Shown: one piece after another, positions 33,164 through 41,184 of the stretch
How positions within the stretch are numbered: position 1 is the first letter of the stretch
How the letters are laid out: each line of letters starts with the position of its first letter
Origin: Crocosphaera sp. UHCC 0190
GTDB taxonomy: Bacteria; Cyanobacteriota; Cyanobacteriia; Cyanobacteriales; Microcystaceae
NCBI RefSeq assembly: GCF_034932065.1
Contig: NZ_JAYGHP010000001.1
Coordinates: forward strand, 372,001-436,000
DNA length: 64,000 nt
Reading direction: 5' to 3'
Made by a program: the position numbers and the translations under genes
Notes under the pieces: generated by a model
What the model was told of the DNA's origin: nothing
Seen by the model: the letters and a program-made list of their open reading frames with translations, nothing else
Database searches by the model: none

Positions 33164-34654
33164 ATGACGACTAAAAAACCCAACATTGTAGTAATTTGGG
33201 GCGATGATATTGGAACTGCTAACCTGAGTATTTTTACTAAAGGGATGATGGGCTACCGCACCCCTAATATTGATCGCATTGCTGAGGAAGGAATGCTCTT
33301 TACGGACTATTATGGAGAGCAGAGTTGTACCGCAGGGCGATCTGCTTTTATGACGGGGCAATCGGTCTTTCGTACTGGCTTGAGCAAGGTAGGAATGCCG
33401 GGGGCAGATATCGGACTACAGGCAGCAGATCCTACCATAGCAGAACTATTAAAACCCTTGGGCTATGCTACAGGTCAATTTGGCAAAAATCACTTTGGGG
33501 ATAAGGATAAATTTCTGCCTACCCAACACGGTTTTGATGAATTTTTCGGCTTTTTGTATCACCTGAACGCTTGTGAAGAACCGGAATTAAGAGATTATCC
33601 CCCCGAAAAAGATTTCCCCAATTTCCGCGAACACTTTGCCCCTCGTGGTGTTTTGCACTCATATTCCGATGGTCGTATTGAAGATACGGGACCTCTCACC
33701 AAAAAGCGCATGGAAACCATCGATGATGAGGTTTTTGAGGCAACCTCAGAATGGTTAGACCGCAAAGCAGCAGAAGATAATCCCTTTTTCTTATGGTTTA
33801 ATACTTCTCATATGCACTTCCGCACCCATGCCAAACCTGAGAGTTTAGGGCAGTCGGGACGTTGGCAATCAGAATATCATGATGTCATGATCGACCATGA
33901 TAAACTTGTCGGGGCTTTGCTCCAAAAGCTTGATGATATGGGCATTGCGGATAATACTATTGTTATTTATGGCACTGACAATGGCCCTCACATGAATTCT
34001 TGGCCTGATGGTGGTATGACTCCCTTTCGTAATGAAAAAGATTCTAACTGGGAAGGTGCATTCAGGGTTCCCTGTTTTGTGCGCTGGCCTGGGGTAATTA
34101 AACCAGGTACGATATCTAATGAAATTGTTAGTAATTTGGACTGGTTGCCAACCTTATTGGCAGCAGCAGGGGAACCAGATATCACAGAAAAACTGCTTAA
34201 AGGATATCAAACAGGGGAAAGAACCTTTAAAGTTCATTTGGATGGCTATAACCTTTTACCCTACTTTAAGGGAGAAGTGGAAAAGAGTCCCCGTGTCGAA
34301 TTTTTCTACTTTTCTGATGATGGCGACCTCATGGCAATGCGCTATGATAACTGGAAATTTATCTTTATGGAGCAACGAGTACAAGGAACTCTCCGCATCT
34401 GGCAAGAACCCTTAGTTACTCTGCGTTTTCCCAAATTGTTTAACCTCCGCACTGATCCCTACGAACGAGCAGATATCACTTCTAATACTTATTGGGATTG
34501 GGTACTCGACCACATCTATTTATTTTTGCCCGCCCAGAAAGTCGTGGGAGATTTCTTGCAGACATTTGTTGAATTTCCCCCTCGTCAAAAAGCAGCGAGT
34601 TTCACGATTGACCAAGTATTAGAGAAACTGCAAAGTGGTGCAGGAAGCCGTTAA
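33164..34654 (+). CDS. Type I arylsulfatase, CxAxR variant
   Basis: 496 residues. Metal ligands lie in VIWGDDIGTANLS (D14, D15) and YGTDNGPHMNSWPDGG. The catalytic signature is CTAGR (C55-R59) followed by SAFMTGQ, the less usual Cys-x-Ala-x-Arg form. FGKNHFGD supplies the Lys/His pair. The C-terminal third has the family's short beta sheet (RYDNWKFIFMEQR and NLRTDPYERADI). No signal peptide is visible. A strong ribosome site (AAGGAGAA) precedes the ATG. A BASS-family transporter follows 143 bp downstream, suggesting uptake of a sulfated organic anion. Conversion of C55 to formylglycine is assumed, not shown. Confidence 0.93.
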   Translation: MTTKKPNIVVIWGDDIGTANLSIFTKGMMGYRTPNIDRIAEEGMLFTDYYGEQSCTAGRSAFMTGQSVFRTGLSKVGMPGADIGLQAADPTIAELLKPLGYATGQFGKNHFGDKDKFLPTQHGFDEFFGFLYHLNACEEPELRDYPPEKDFPNFREHFAPRGVLHSYSDGRIEDTGPLTKKRMETIDDEVFEATSEWLDRKAAEDNPFFLWFNTSHMHFRTHAKPESLGQSGRWQSEYHDVMIDHDKLVGALLQKLDDMGIADNTIVIYGTDNGPHMNSWPDGGMTPFRNEKDSNWEGAFRVPCFVRWPGVIKPGTISNEIVSNLDWLPTLLAAAGEPDITEKLLKGYQTGERTFKVHLDGYNLLPYFKGEVEKSPRVEFFYFSDDGDLMAMRYDNWKFIFMEQRVQGTLRIWQEPLVTLRFPKLFNLRTDPYERADITSNTYWDWVLDHIYLFLPAQKVVGDFLQTFVEFPPRQKAASFTIDQVLEKLQSGAGSR

Positions 34655-34797
34655 AAGTTGCCTTTTCTAGAGAGAAGAAAGGAAAAGGGAACTATTCGCT
34701 AAGGATAGAAACTTTTTCCTCTTAATCAAACGAAAAAGCAAGGCTGTTTCGTAATCAGCATGAAAGATGATTGGAGGCAAATCTTCGCATTTAACTC

Positions 34798-35658
34798 ATG
34801 AACCATCCTTTATTGGTAATAATCGTTAAAGTTACAATTTTTTCCCTGATGTTAGCCATGGGGATCAATCTGTCTTTAGAAAAAATGCTCTCCCTTTGGC
34901 GCAAACCTGCTTTACTATTTCGCGCGCTTCTAGCAGTTGTTGTGCTAGTTCCCCTAGTGGTTGTGGCACTGCTGAAACTGTTTAACTTACCTTTGGGAGT
35001 AACCATAGGATTAGTCTTGTTAGCAGCCTCTCCAGGTGCGCCTCTGACTACAAAAAGAAGCCAAATGGCGGGGGCCAGATTTCGTAACTCTGCTAGTCTT
35101 CAGCTAACTCTGGCTTTACTTGCGGTTGTTATTACCCCTCTGACTTTAGGTATTTTTGCCATTCTATTTGACAATATACCCGACAAAGTAACCATGTTAA
35201 ATGTGGCTAAACAGGTTTCTATCGCGCAATTTTTACCCATTAGTTTAGGTCTTTTGCTGCAAAAATTTGGGGCTAAATATGCAGTAGCGATCGCCCAACC
35301 TTTAACTTTTATTGCTAATAGTCTGTTTTTAGTATTAATTATTTTAGCCTGTATTGTGGGAATTCCTTTGTTGTCTAAACTTTGGGGATTACCATTGATG
35401 GCGATCGCTATTATGGTGATTGTCTCTCTGGGTATTGGACACGCTTTAGGGGGTCCAGATGACGATAAAAGGTCTATCTTAGCGATTTCCTGTATTGCTC
35501 GTAATGTTGGTTTAGCTTTGTTTATCGCCATTTTAAATGGTCTAGAAAAGCAAGTAATGCCGACGGTAGTAGTTTATTTGATGGTGGGGGCTGTTTTCGG
35601 TGTTCTCTACTCAATCTACCATAAGCGCAAATTAGCTCAATTATCTCAAGAAAACTAA
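34798..35658 (+). CDS. BASS-family (bile acid:Na+ symporter-like) transporter
   Basis: 286 residues with nine or ten membrane segments. Features fitting BASS/SBF proteins are the paired inverted repeats, LAASPGAPLTTKRSQMAGA in the middle of the first half, and SCIARNVGLALFIAIL in the second, where the crossing helices lie. These carriers take up organic anions with sodium. It follows the sulfatase by 143 bp on the same strand. The 3' end (HKRKLAQLSQEN) is duplicated in diverged form about 790 bp downstream, just before the DUF202 gene. Confidence 0.83.
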   Translation: MNHPLLVIIVKVTIFSLMLAMGINLSLEKMLSLWRKPALLFRALLAVVVLVPLVVVALLKLFNLPLGVTIGLVLLAASPGAPLTTKRSQMAGARFRNSASLQLTLALLAVVITPLTLGIFAILFDNIPDKVTMLNVAKQVSIAQFLPISLGLLLQKFGAKYAVAIAQPLTFIANSLFLVLIILACIVGIPLLSKLWGLPLMAIAIMVIVSLGIGHALGGPDDDKRSILAISCIARNVGLALFIAILNGLEKQVMPTVVVYLMVGAVFGVLYSIYHKRKLAQLSQEN

Positions 35659-35664
35659 TGGATT

Positions 35665-35799
35665 ATGAGTCAAACTCCCAAACAGCCTTCTACCAATGAC
35701 TTAGCCTCAGATCGTACTGAACTAGCTAAATATCGTAGTCGGGCAGCCGCCGATCGCAAATTAGTTTCTTATGTTAATTTATTGAGGAAAAAACGATGA
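35665..35799 (+). pseudogene. 5' fragment of a DUF202 gene
   Basis: 44 codons: the first about 31 (QTPKQPSTNDLASDRTELAK... to AAADR) equal the start of the intact DUF202 gene at 36460 with few changes, then sequence switches to KLVSYVNLLRKKR and stops. The stop overlaps the start of the DUF433 gene (ATGA). It is the left copy of a duplication of about 140 bp. Confidence 0.85.
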
Positions 35800-36032
35800 A
35801 TTATCGTCAACGGATTACAATTAACCCCTCCATTCGTAGCGGAAAGCCCTGTATTGTTAATACTCGGATCACCGTTAATGATGTTTTAGACTATTTGGGT
35901 GGAGGGATGACTATTGAGGAAGTTTTAGACGATTTTCCCGATCTAACCTTAGAAGATATACAAGCCTGTTTCGCTTTTGCTGCTGACCGCGATCGCCATC
36001 TGATGATTATTCCCAATGAAATTACTGTTTGA
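35796..36032 (+). CDS. DUF433 antitoxin (second copy in window)
   Basis: 78 residues: QRITINPSIRSGKPCIVNTRITVNDVLDYLGGGMTIEEVLDDFPDLTLEDIQACFAFAADRDRHL, a textbook DUF433 domain of the short form. The next gene, a DUF5615 toxin, overlaps its end by 17 bp but carries an internal deletion, so this antitoxin is orphaned. It lies in an insert of about 650 bp between two direct repeats. GAGGAAAAAACG precedes the ATG as ribosome site. Confidence 0.88.
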   Translation: MNYRQRITINPSIRSGKPCIVNTRITVNDVLDYLGGGMTIEEVLDDFPDLTLEDIQACFAFAADRDRHLMIIPNEITV

Positions 36033-36167
36033 TGAAAATTTATCACCCAAATTGCCACGTTTACTAGCTATTGTAATCGTGACATTCTCTTGCAATTAAT
36101 CACAAGATATAAAGAACAGATTGAGGTTTTTTTCAATAATTCTGACTCAATATTAATCCTTGCTTGA
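36016..36167 (+). pseudogene. DUF5615 toxin with internal deletion
   Basis: N-terminus: MKLLFDENLSPKLPRLLA from ATG 36016, the exact start pattern of short DUF5615 toxins. C-terminus, in another frame: NRDILLQLITRYKEQIEVFF to LILA and TGA 36165-36167, again family-like. The middle of the protein, about 60 residues with the acidic active-site motifs (THDxDF-type), is missing, and the joint near 36080 is out of frame. Confidence 0.75.
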
Positions 36168-36239
36168 TATTTTTTAGCGATCGCTCTTGTAGGGTGAATT
36201 AATGAAATGTAACCCATCAAGAGGAGGGATATTGCTTAC

Positions 36240-36288
36240 CTTGTCGATGATGGGGCGAAGCGATCACTTACAATAGAGGGCAAACTTT
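36240..36288. repeat. 49-bp copy of a segment at 29074-29122
   Basis: 47 of 49 positions match. At the other location this segment forms the artificial 5' end of the broken DUF4160 frame. The gap 36168-36459 otherwise contains a diverged GTAGGGTG repeat and the second copy of the BASS/DUF202 duplication. Confidence 0.88.
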
Positions 36289-36413
36289 TAGAAGGTAACC
36301 TTTATTGCTATTCTTACTTATGTCCACTCTATGGAATAATGTTACCATCTCAAACGAATGTTAATATACTTGTTGTTGAATAATAACGTCAAATCTAGGT
36401 TTTTGGAGGTGTC

Positions 36414-36553
36414 TAATAAGCACAAATTAGCCAAATTATTCCAGGAAAACTAATAGATTATGAGTCAAACTCCCAAACAGCCTTCTAACAATGACTTAGC
36501 CGCCGATCGTACTGAACTAGCTAAATATCGTAGTCGGGCAGCCGCCGATCGCA
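36414..36553. repeat. Right copy of the ~140-bp direct repeat (left copy 35622-35758)
   Basis: Both copies contain the end of the BASS reading frame followed by the start of DUF202 and end at CCGATCGCA. The DUF202 portion is nearly identical (a few changes in 94 bp), while the BASS-tail portion differs at roughly one position in five. The insert between them carries DUF433, the broken toxin and small repeats. Confidence 0.85.
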
Positions 36554-36879
36554 CCTTAATGGCTTGGATACGCACTTCTCTATCATTAATTGGTTTTGGT
36601 TTTGGTATTCCTACCATCGTCAGGACAATTGAAAATACCCGTCTTGAGCGTCATCTTGATCCAGTAAGATTTTCGGTTATTGTGGGATTATCTTTTATTG
36701 GTACAGGAATGTTGGGGATGGTTTTAGGGTTAAGAGAACACCGTAAGTTACTTAAACAAATTGAAAGCGATCGCTATACCTACGAAACTTCTTACAGTGC
36801 GGAAATTGTTGGGGTAGCATTGTTAGTAATTGGTTTAGTTAGTTTTATTGGAGTGATAGTTAAATCACTGAATTTTTAA
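36460..36879 (+). CDS. DUF202 membrane protein (YidH-like)
   Basis: 139 residues. The pattern LAADRTELAKYRSRAAADRTLMAWIRTSLSLIGFGFGI with the conserved ERTxLAWxRTxL-type helix is DUF202; two more membrane segments follow (FSVIVGLSFIGTGMLGMVLG and EIVGVALLVIGLVSFIGVIV). The family comprises small inner-membrane proteins of unknown role, some linked to metal or stress handling. It was probably directly downstream of the BASS gene before the DUF433-bearing insert arrived. It precedes a pilin-like gene by 17 bp. Confidence 0.9.
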   Translation: MSQTPKQPSNNDLAADRTELAKYRSRAAADRTLMAWIRTSLSLIGFGFGIPTIVRTIENTRLERHLDPVRFSVIVGLSFIGTGMLGMVLGLREHRKLLKQIESDRYTYETSYSAEIVGVALLVIGLVSFIGVIVKSLNF

Positions 36880-36896
36880 AGAAATTGTGAGGAAGT

Positions 36897-37445
36897 ATGA
36901 TTAATTTAGGTCTAATTCAAAACATGACTCAACTTTTTAAGACAAAAGTGCTAATTTATACCCTGGTATTAGGGACTGGCATAGTGGGGTTTAGTTTAAT
37001 AACTCAAGCAGAAGATCAAGCTGATCAAGATCAAAATATTGCCTTACAAGTTGTTGCGAAAATGACAGAAGCGCAGCGCACTTATTATCAAAACAATGGT
37101 AATTTTCGCGCTCCTATTAACGATCTAAAAAAAGATTTTGATCTGACCCTACCTCCTACCTTTAATTATGCCGTTCGGACAACTTCAGAAGCAGCCTACA
37201 GTTATGTTATTCCGGCTCAATCGAAGGTTTCTGGTCAGCTTAAAGCCTATGTAGGAGGAGCTTTTATCACCCCGAATCAAACTCCAAAAATTACTACCAT
37301 TATCTGTGAAAGTACAAAACCTGGACAAATCCGTCCGGCTGATCCCCAATTAGTCAGAGGAACAGATTTAGCTAACCCCACTAAATTAGCCTTACAATGC
37401 GGTGATTTTTCGGTTCGAGTACCTGACTCTAAAGTGACATTTTAA
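36897..37445 (+). CDS. Exported protein with a type IV pilin-like globular domain
   Basis: 182 residues; GAGGAAGT sits just upstream of the ATG at 36897 (a second ATG at 36924 is possible). A hydrophobic segment (KVLIYTLVLGTGIVGFSLIT) looks like a normal signal peptide or anchor, not a prepilin leader with G/E. The rest resembles cyanobacterial PilA-type heads: MTEAQRTYYQNNGNFRAPINDLKKDFDL, then FNYAVRTT... and two cysteines (TIICES, LQCGDF). Such a head without the pilin assembly helix may be a periplasmic protein. Co-directional with DUF202. Confidence 0.7.
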   Translation: MINLGLIQNMTQLFKTKVLIYTLVLGTGIVGFSLITQAEDQADQDQNIALQVVAKMTEAQRTYYQNNGNFRAPINDLKKDFDLTLPPTFNYAVRTTSEAAYSYVIPAQSKVSGQLKAYVGGAFITPNQTPKITTIICESTKPGQIRPADPQLVRGTDLANPTKLALQCGDFSVRVPDSKVTF

Positions 37446-37537
37446 TTTGAGAGAGTCGAAACAAAAAGTCATAAATATGCACCTTATTAAGTAATAATGA
37501 TGGTATATTTTTGGACAAATTATCTTAAAATTTAGCG

Positions 37538-39025
37538 ATGAATTATCCTATCAAACCTACAGCCTATCTTCTAGCTAGTACCCTAATCGGACAAACCTCC
37601 TTGGTACTAGCACAGACAATTTCTGTAGTTCCCACAGTTGAGACGGTAGTATCACAAACTGACACAAAGGAGAATATTAAAATGCCCAGTCTTGAAGAAA
37701 CTAAGGCGATCGCTGAAGCAGGATTTATCTACGGCTTGCCCATCGTGATGAATTATGCTGTCATGTACGAATACGCTGTAGACAAAAACTCTGGGCAATT
37801 TAAAGCCCCTTTCAACCAGATTAAGAATGAAGCGAGGGTCTTTACCTACAAAGACACCGCTGTCATCACCGCCAACAGCGATACGCCCTATTCCTTTGCT
37901 TGGCTCGACCTACGGGCAGAACCAATTGTTTTATCTGTCCCTGGGGTTGAGAAAGATCGCTACTACTCAGTCATGCTTGAAGACGGTAACACATTCATTG
38001 ATGGTTACATAGGCAGTCGAGCCACTGGTAACGAGGCAGGGGATTACATGGTTGTGGGTCCTGACTGGAAAGGGGAAAAACCACCAGGTATTAAGAAGGT
38101 ATTTCGAGCTACAACGCAGTTTACATTAGTAGGGTATCGCACTCAGCTTTTTAACCCTGAAGATATGCCAAATGTGGTCAAAATTCAGTCTGGTTATCAA
38201 GTACAGCCTCTCTCTGCCTATCTTAAGCAACCGCCACCCCCATCAGCACCAAAGATTGACTTCCCTAAAATTGATAAAGAGTTAGCTAAGACCAATTTCT
38301 TTGAATATCTCGACTTCGCCCTACAGTTTGCACCTTCTGGGCCAGAAGAAAAGGAAATCCGAGCAAAGTTGGCAAAAATCGGCATTGGACCACATAAGAC
38401 CTTTGACTTTAAGGAGCTTTCTCCTGAGCATAAAGCCCAAATCGTTCTTGGCATGAAAGAAGGGGAAGCCAAGATCAAACAATACCTTGAGGACGGGCAA
38501 GAAGTCGTTAATGGGTGGGGAATGTTAAATCTTTTTGGTAACCGAGGGTTTTTTAATGGTGATTGGTTGAAACGGGCTGCTGGGGCCCAGGGCGGAATTT
38601 ACGGGAATGAGGTGAAGGAAGCGGCCTATCCCATTACCAAGACCCTTGCCAATGGTGAGATTCTTGATGGGAGCAAGCACAAATACAAGCTGACCTTTCC
38701 TGCGGGGCAGTTTCCACCTGTCAATGCTTTTTGGTCGGTGACCATGTATGATGGCAAGACACAATTATTGATCAAGAACCCGATTAATCGTTATCTGATC
38801 AACTCTCCCATGTTGCCGACGATGAAAAAGAATGCCGACGGTTCACTGACGTTGTATATTCAGAAGGATTCCCCAGGTGCTGACAAGGAATCTAATTGGC
38901 TACCCGCACCCGATGGATCAATCTATCTGGTGATGCGTCTCTATTGGCCTAAGGAAACACCCCCTTCTATTTTGCCAGTTGGACAAGGGACATGGAAACC
39001 ACCCAGCATAGAAATAGTCAACTAA
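37538..39025 (+). CDS. DUF1254/DUF1214 exported protein
   Basis: 495 residues. Signal peptide about 1-26 (AYLLASTLIGQTSLVLAQ). DUF1254 region from about 50 (EETKAIAEAGFIYGLPIVMNYAVMYEYAV, FKDTAVITANSDTPYSFAWLDLRAEPIVLSVP-like block). C-terminal DUF1214 from about 350 to the end (FPPVNAFWSVTMYDG, NRYLINSPM, DGSLTLYIQKDSPG, ESNWLPAPDGSIYLVMRLYWPK). The family is widespread in proteobacteria and of unknown enzymatic function; location is periplasmic. A fragment of a relative precedes sulfatase 2. GC is higher than in neighbours, in keeping with transfer. Confidence 0.93.
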   Translation: MNYPIKPTAYLLASTLIGQTSLVLAQTISVVPTVETVVSQTDTKENIKMPSLEETKAIAEAGFIYGLPIVMNYAVMYEYAVDKNSGQFKAPFNQIKNEARVFTYKDTAVITANSDTPYSFAWLDLRAEPIVLSVPGVEKDRYYSVMLEDGNTFIDGYIGSRATGNEAGDYMVVGPDWKGEKPPGIKKVFRATTQFTLVGYRTQLFNPEDMPNVVKIQSGYQVQPLSAYLKQPPPPSAPKIDFPKIDKELAKTNFFEYLDFALQFAPSGPEEKEIRAKLAKIGIGPHKTFDFKELSPEHKAQIVLGMKEGEAKIKQYLEDGQEVVNGWGMLNLFGNRGFFNGDWLKRAAGAQGGIYGNEVKEAAYPITKTLANGEILDGSKHKYKLTFPAGQFPPVNAFWSVTMYDGKTQLLIKNPINRYLINSPMLPTMKKNADGSLTLYIQKDSPGADKESNWLPAPDGSIYLVMRLYWPKETPPSILPVGQGTWKPPSIEIVN

Positions 39026-39177
39026 GTAGGAAGTAAACCGCGTGGGTAGCCTGATCTACCCATTCCCTGCTTGTGAACTGAAATAGAAAAATTAAATATT
39101 CTCTTCTTTTATTCTTCCATGCTCACAAATTTTTTGGGTTATCCTAATTACTTAGAAAATCAAACATTACAAAAATT

Positions 39178-41184
39178 ATGCTTCAATACCGACTACCACA
39201 AATTCCCCCTACAGTTATTGTATTTCAGGGATTGATATTATGGGTTTCTTTTTTTTTGTCTCCAAATGTATTAGCTAATCCTTCTCAAACCGAAATTGAT
39301 AAATTATCGGATTTATCAGTTTTAAACTCTCAAGATAATTCAAGTTTGACTGCTCAACTAGATCCAAATAGTCCTGATTCTATATCAGGAGAAAAGTTAG
39401 TTAATGAAACCGTTCAATTACAACAAGTGCCAACAAATTTTTATTGTCCTGATTTTACCCCTTTAACCAATACTATTAAGCCTAATATATCTAGTGATGA
39501 TAATCAAAATATTGAAGTAGAACCCACAAGTAATTGTGCTGCTGATTTAGGGGAATCACAGAATACTACAGAAGCATTTAAAAAGTTTTCTGAACCATCA
39601 GTAATTGTTCAAGAAAGTTCCCCTAAATTATCACAAACTTTACCTGAGACTGAAGAAACTAAGCCAGTTAATGATAATAGATGGCACTTTAAATTACAGC
39701 CTTATGCCACTGTTCCTATTAATACTTATGGGACTGTTTCAGCGAGGGGAAAAACCGTTAGTTATCATCTGTCTTTGGGAGAATTATTAGATACTTTACG
39801 AGTAACAGCAAGTGGGCGTTTTGAGGGTTGGAATGGTCGTTGGGGCTTTATTATTGATGGTTATTTTGCTAGTTTACAAGATATTGGAAATCTTTCAATA
39901 GAAAGATCAAGAACTCCTAATCCTATTAATGCTTTAAATTTTTTATTAAATAGAAATGTTAATAGTAAACTTCAAGAGGTTGTTGATGTACTTAATCGAG
40001 AAATTCAAGTTGCTCAAAACATTCAAGAAGTACGAAATAGCCAACCTTTACAAAATTTAGAAGAACAATTACAGACATTTAAAACAACTCTTGTACAAAA
40101 AGAAGAAAACTTTCGAGAACTAGAAGTTAAACTTCAAGAATTCCAAGATGCACTAATCACAGGTCGTCAAAAATTAGAAGTATTAGATGTTAAACTTGAA
40201 AATATACAAGATGCACTAATCACAGGTCGTCAAAAATTAGAGGGACTAGATCTCAAGGTTGAAGATTTACAAAAATTAGGTTTAAGAATTGAGCCTTTAC
40301 AGGCATTTAATATTAGCACTGAACGCTTAAAACAAATTATTTCTTTGCAGGTTCAAGACTTACCTAAAGTAGATGATTTACAAGCATTAAATGAGCAGAT
40401 TAGAAACTTAAATAAACTAACTGATACAAGACAATTGGGAGAGCAACTCATACAAACGAGAGACAATTTAGAAAAACTTAGTCAAGAAGTTAACAAACTG
40501 AAAGAAAAAGAAACTGTTGACAAAGAAAAATTACAAAATCTTGAAAACAAAATTGAGGATGCGAAAGCTTTAATTGATAAAGAAATTGAAGCAATTAATA
40601 AGATTCAAGAATTTCAAGAAAATCAAACAACCCAACAACTTAATACAGACACTAGAGCAAGTTTACAATTTGATCAAGGAATTTATGATTTTGCCCTTAG
40701 TTATCATATAGGAGATCTCCCTAGTCATGAATTACCAGATAAACCTTCTAATCGTAATTTTCCCCTAATTTGGTTTCAACCCATTGCCGGAGTTCGTCTC
40801 AATGATATTAGTATTGATATTGAAACCATTACCAACACTAAAATAGCAAGTACCTTAGTAAATATCGAATCAACTACTCAACAAAATTTCCAGAAAGATA
40901 GAACCTGGTTTGAACCACTGTTAGGAGGAAAATTCGGTATCCAAATATCTGATCCTATTACTTTTTGGTTGCGGGGAGATGCGTCAGGATTTGGACTAGC
41001 GGGTGAAACAGATATTAGTTGGAATTTATTATTTGGGGTTGATTGGTGGGTTCATCGACAAATGTCACTACAATTAGGTTATCGTTTCTATGAAATTGAT
41101 TATGGGAATAGTAATGACAAGGGTGAATTTGCATTTGAGGAGAATCTTAATGGACCGTTTTTCTCAGCAACTTTTCATTTTTAA
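39178..41184 (+). CDS. Outer-membrane-type protein with internal coiled coil
   Basis: 668 residues. Signal peptide about 1-37. A low-complexity region follows, then a beta segment (WHFKLQPYATVPINTYGTVSARGKTVSYHLSLGELLDTL). A coiled coil covers about 260-480. Inside it a 21-residue unit (QDALITGRQKLE...) is repeated at 40147 and 40210 with almost identical DNA. The C-terminus is a beta-barrel pattern (ITFWLRGDASGFGLAGETDISWNLLFGVDWW, MSLQLGYRFYEIDYG) ending in ATFHF, with terminal Phe as in outer-membrane proteins. The next gene overlaps by 35 bp. Function unknown; likely links outer membrane and periplasm. Confidence 0.75.
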   Translation: MLQYRLPQIPPTVIVFQGLILWVSFFLSPNVLANPSQTEIDKLSDLSVLNSQDNSSLTAQLDPNSPDSISGEKLVNETVQLQQVPTNFYCPDFTPLTNTIKPNISSDDNQNIEVEPTSNCAADLGESQNTTEAFKKFSEPSVIVQESSPKLSQTLPETEETKPVNDNRWHFKLQPYATVPINTYGTVSARGKTVSYHLSLGELLDTLRVTASGRFEGWNGRWGFIIDGYFASLQDIGNLSIERSRTPNPINALNFLLNRNVNSKLQEVVDVLNREIQVAQNIQEVRNSQPLQNLEEQLQTFKTTLVQKEENFRELEVKLQEFQDALITGRQKLEVLDVKLENIQDALITGRQKLEGLDLKVEDLQKLGLRIEPLQAFNISTERLKQIISLQVQDLPKVDDLQALNEQIRNLNKLTDTRQLGEQLIQTRDNLEKLSQEVNKLKEKETVDKEKLQNLENKIEDAKALIDKEIEAINKIQEFQENQTTQQLNTDTRASLQFDQGIYDFALSYHIGDLPSHELPDKPSNRNFPLIWFQPIAGVRLNDISIDIETITNTKIASTLVNIESTTQQNFQKDRTWFEPLLGGKFGIQISDPITFWLRGDASGFGLAGETDISWNLLFGVDWWVHRQMSLQLGYRFYEIDYGNSNDKGEFAFEENLNGPFFSATFHF

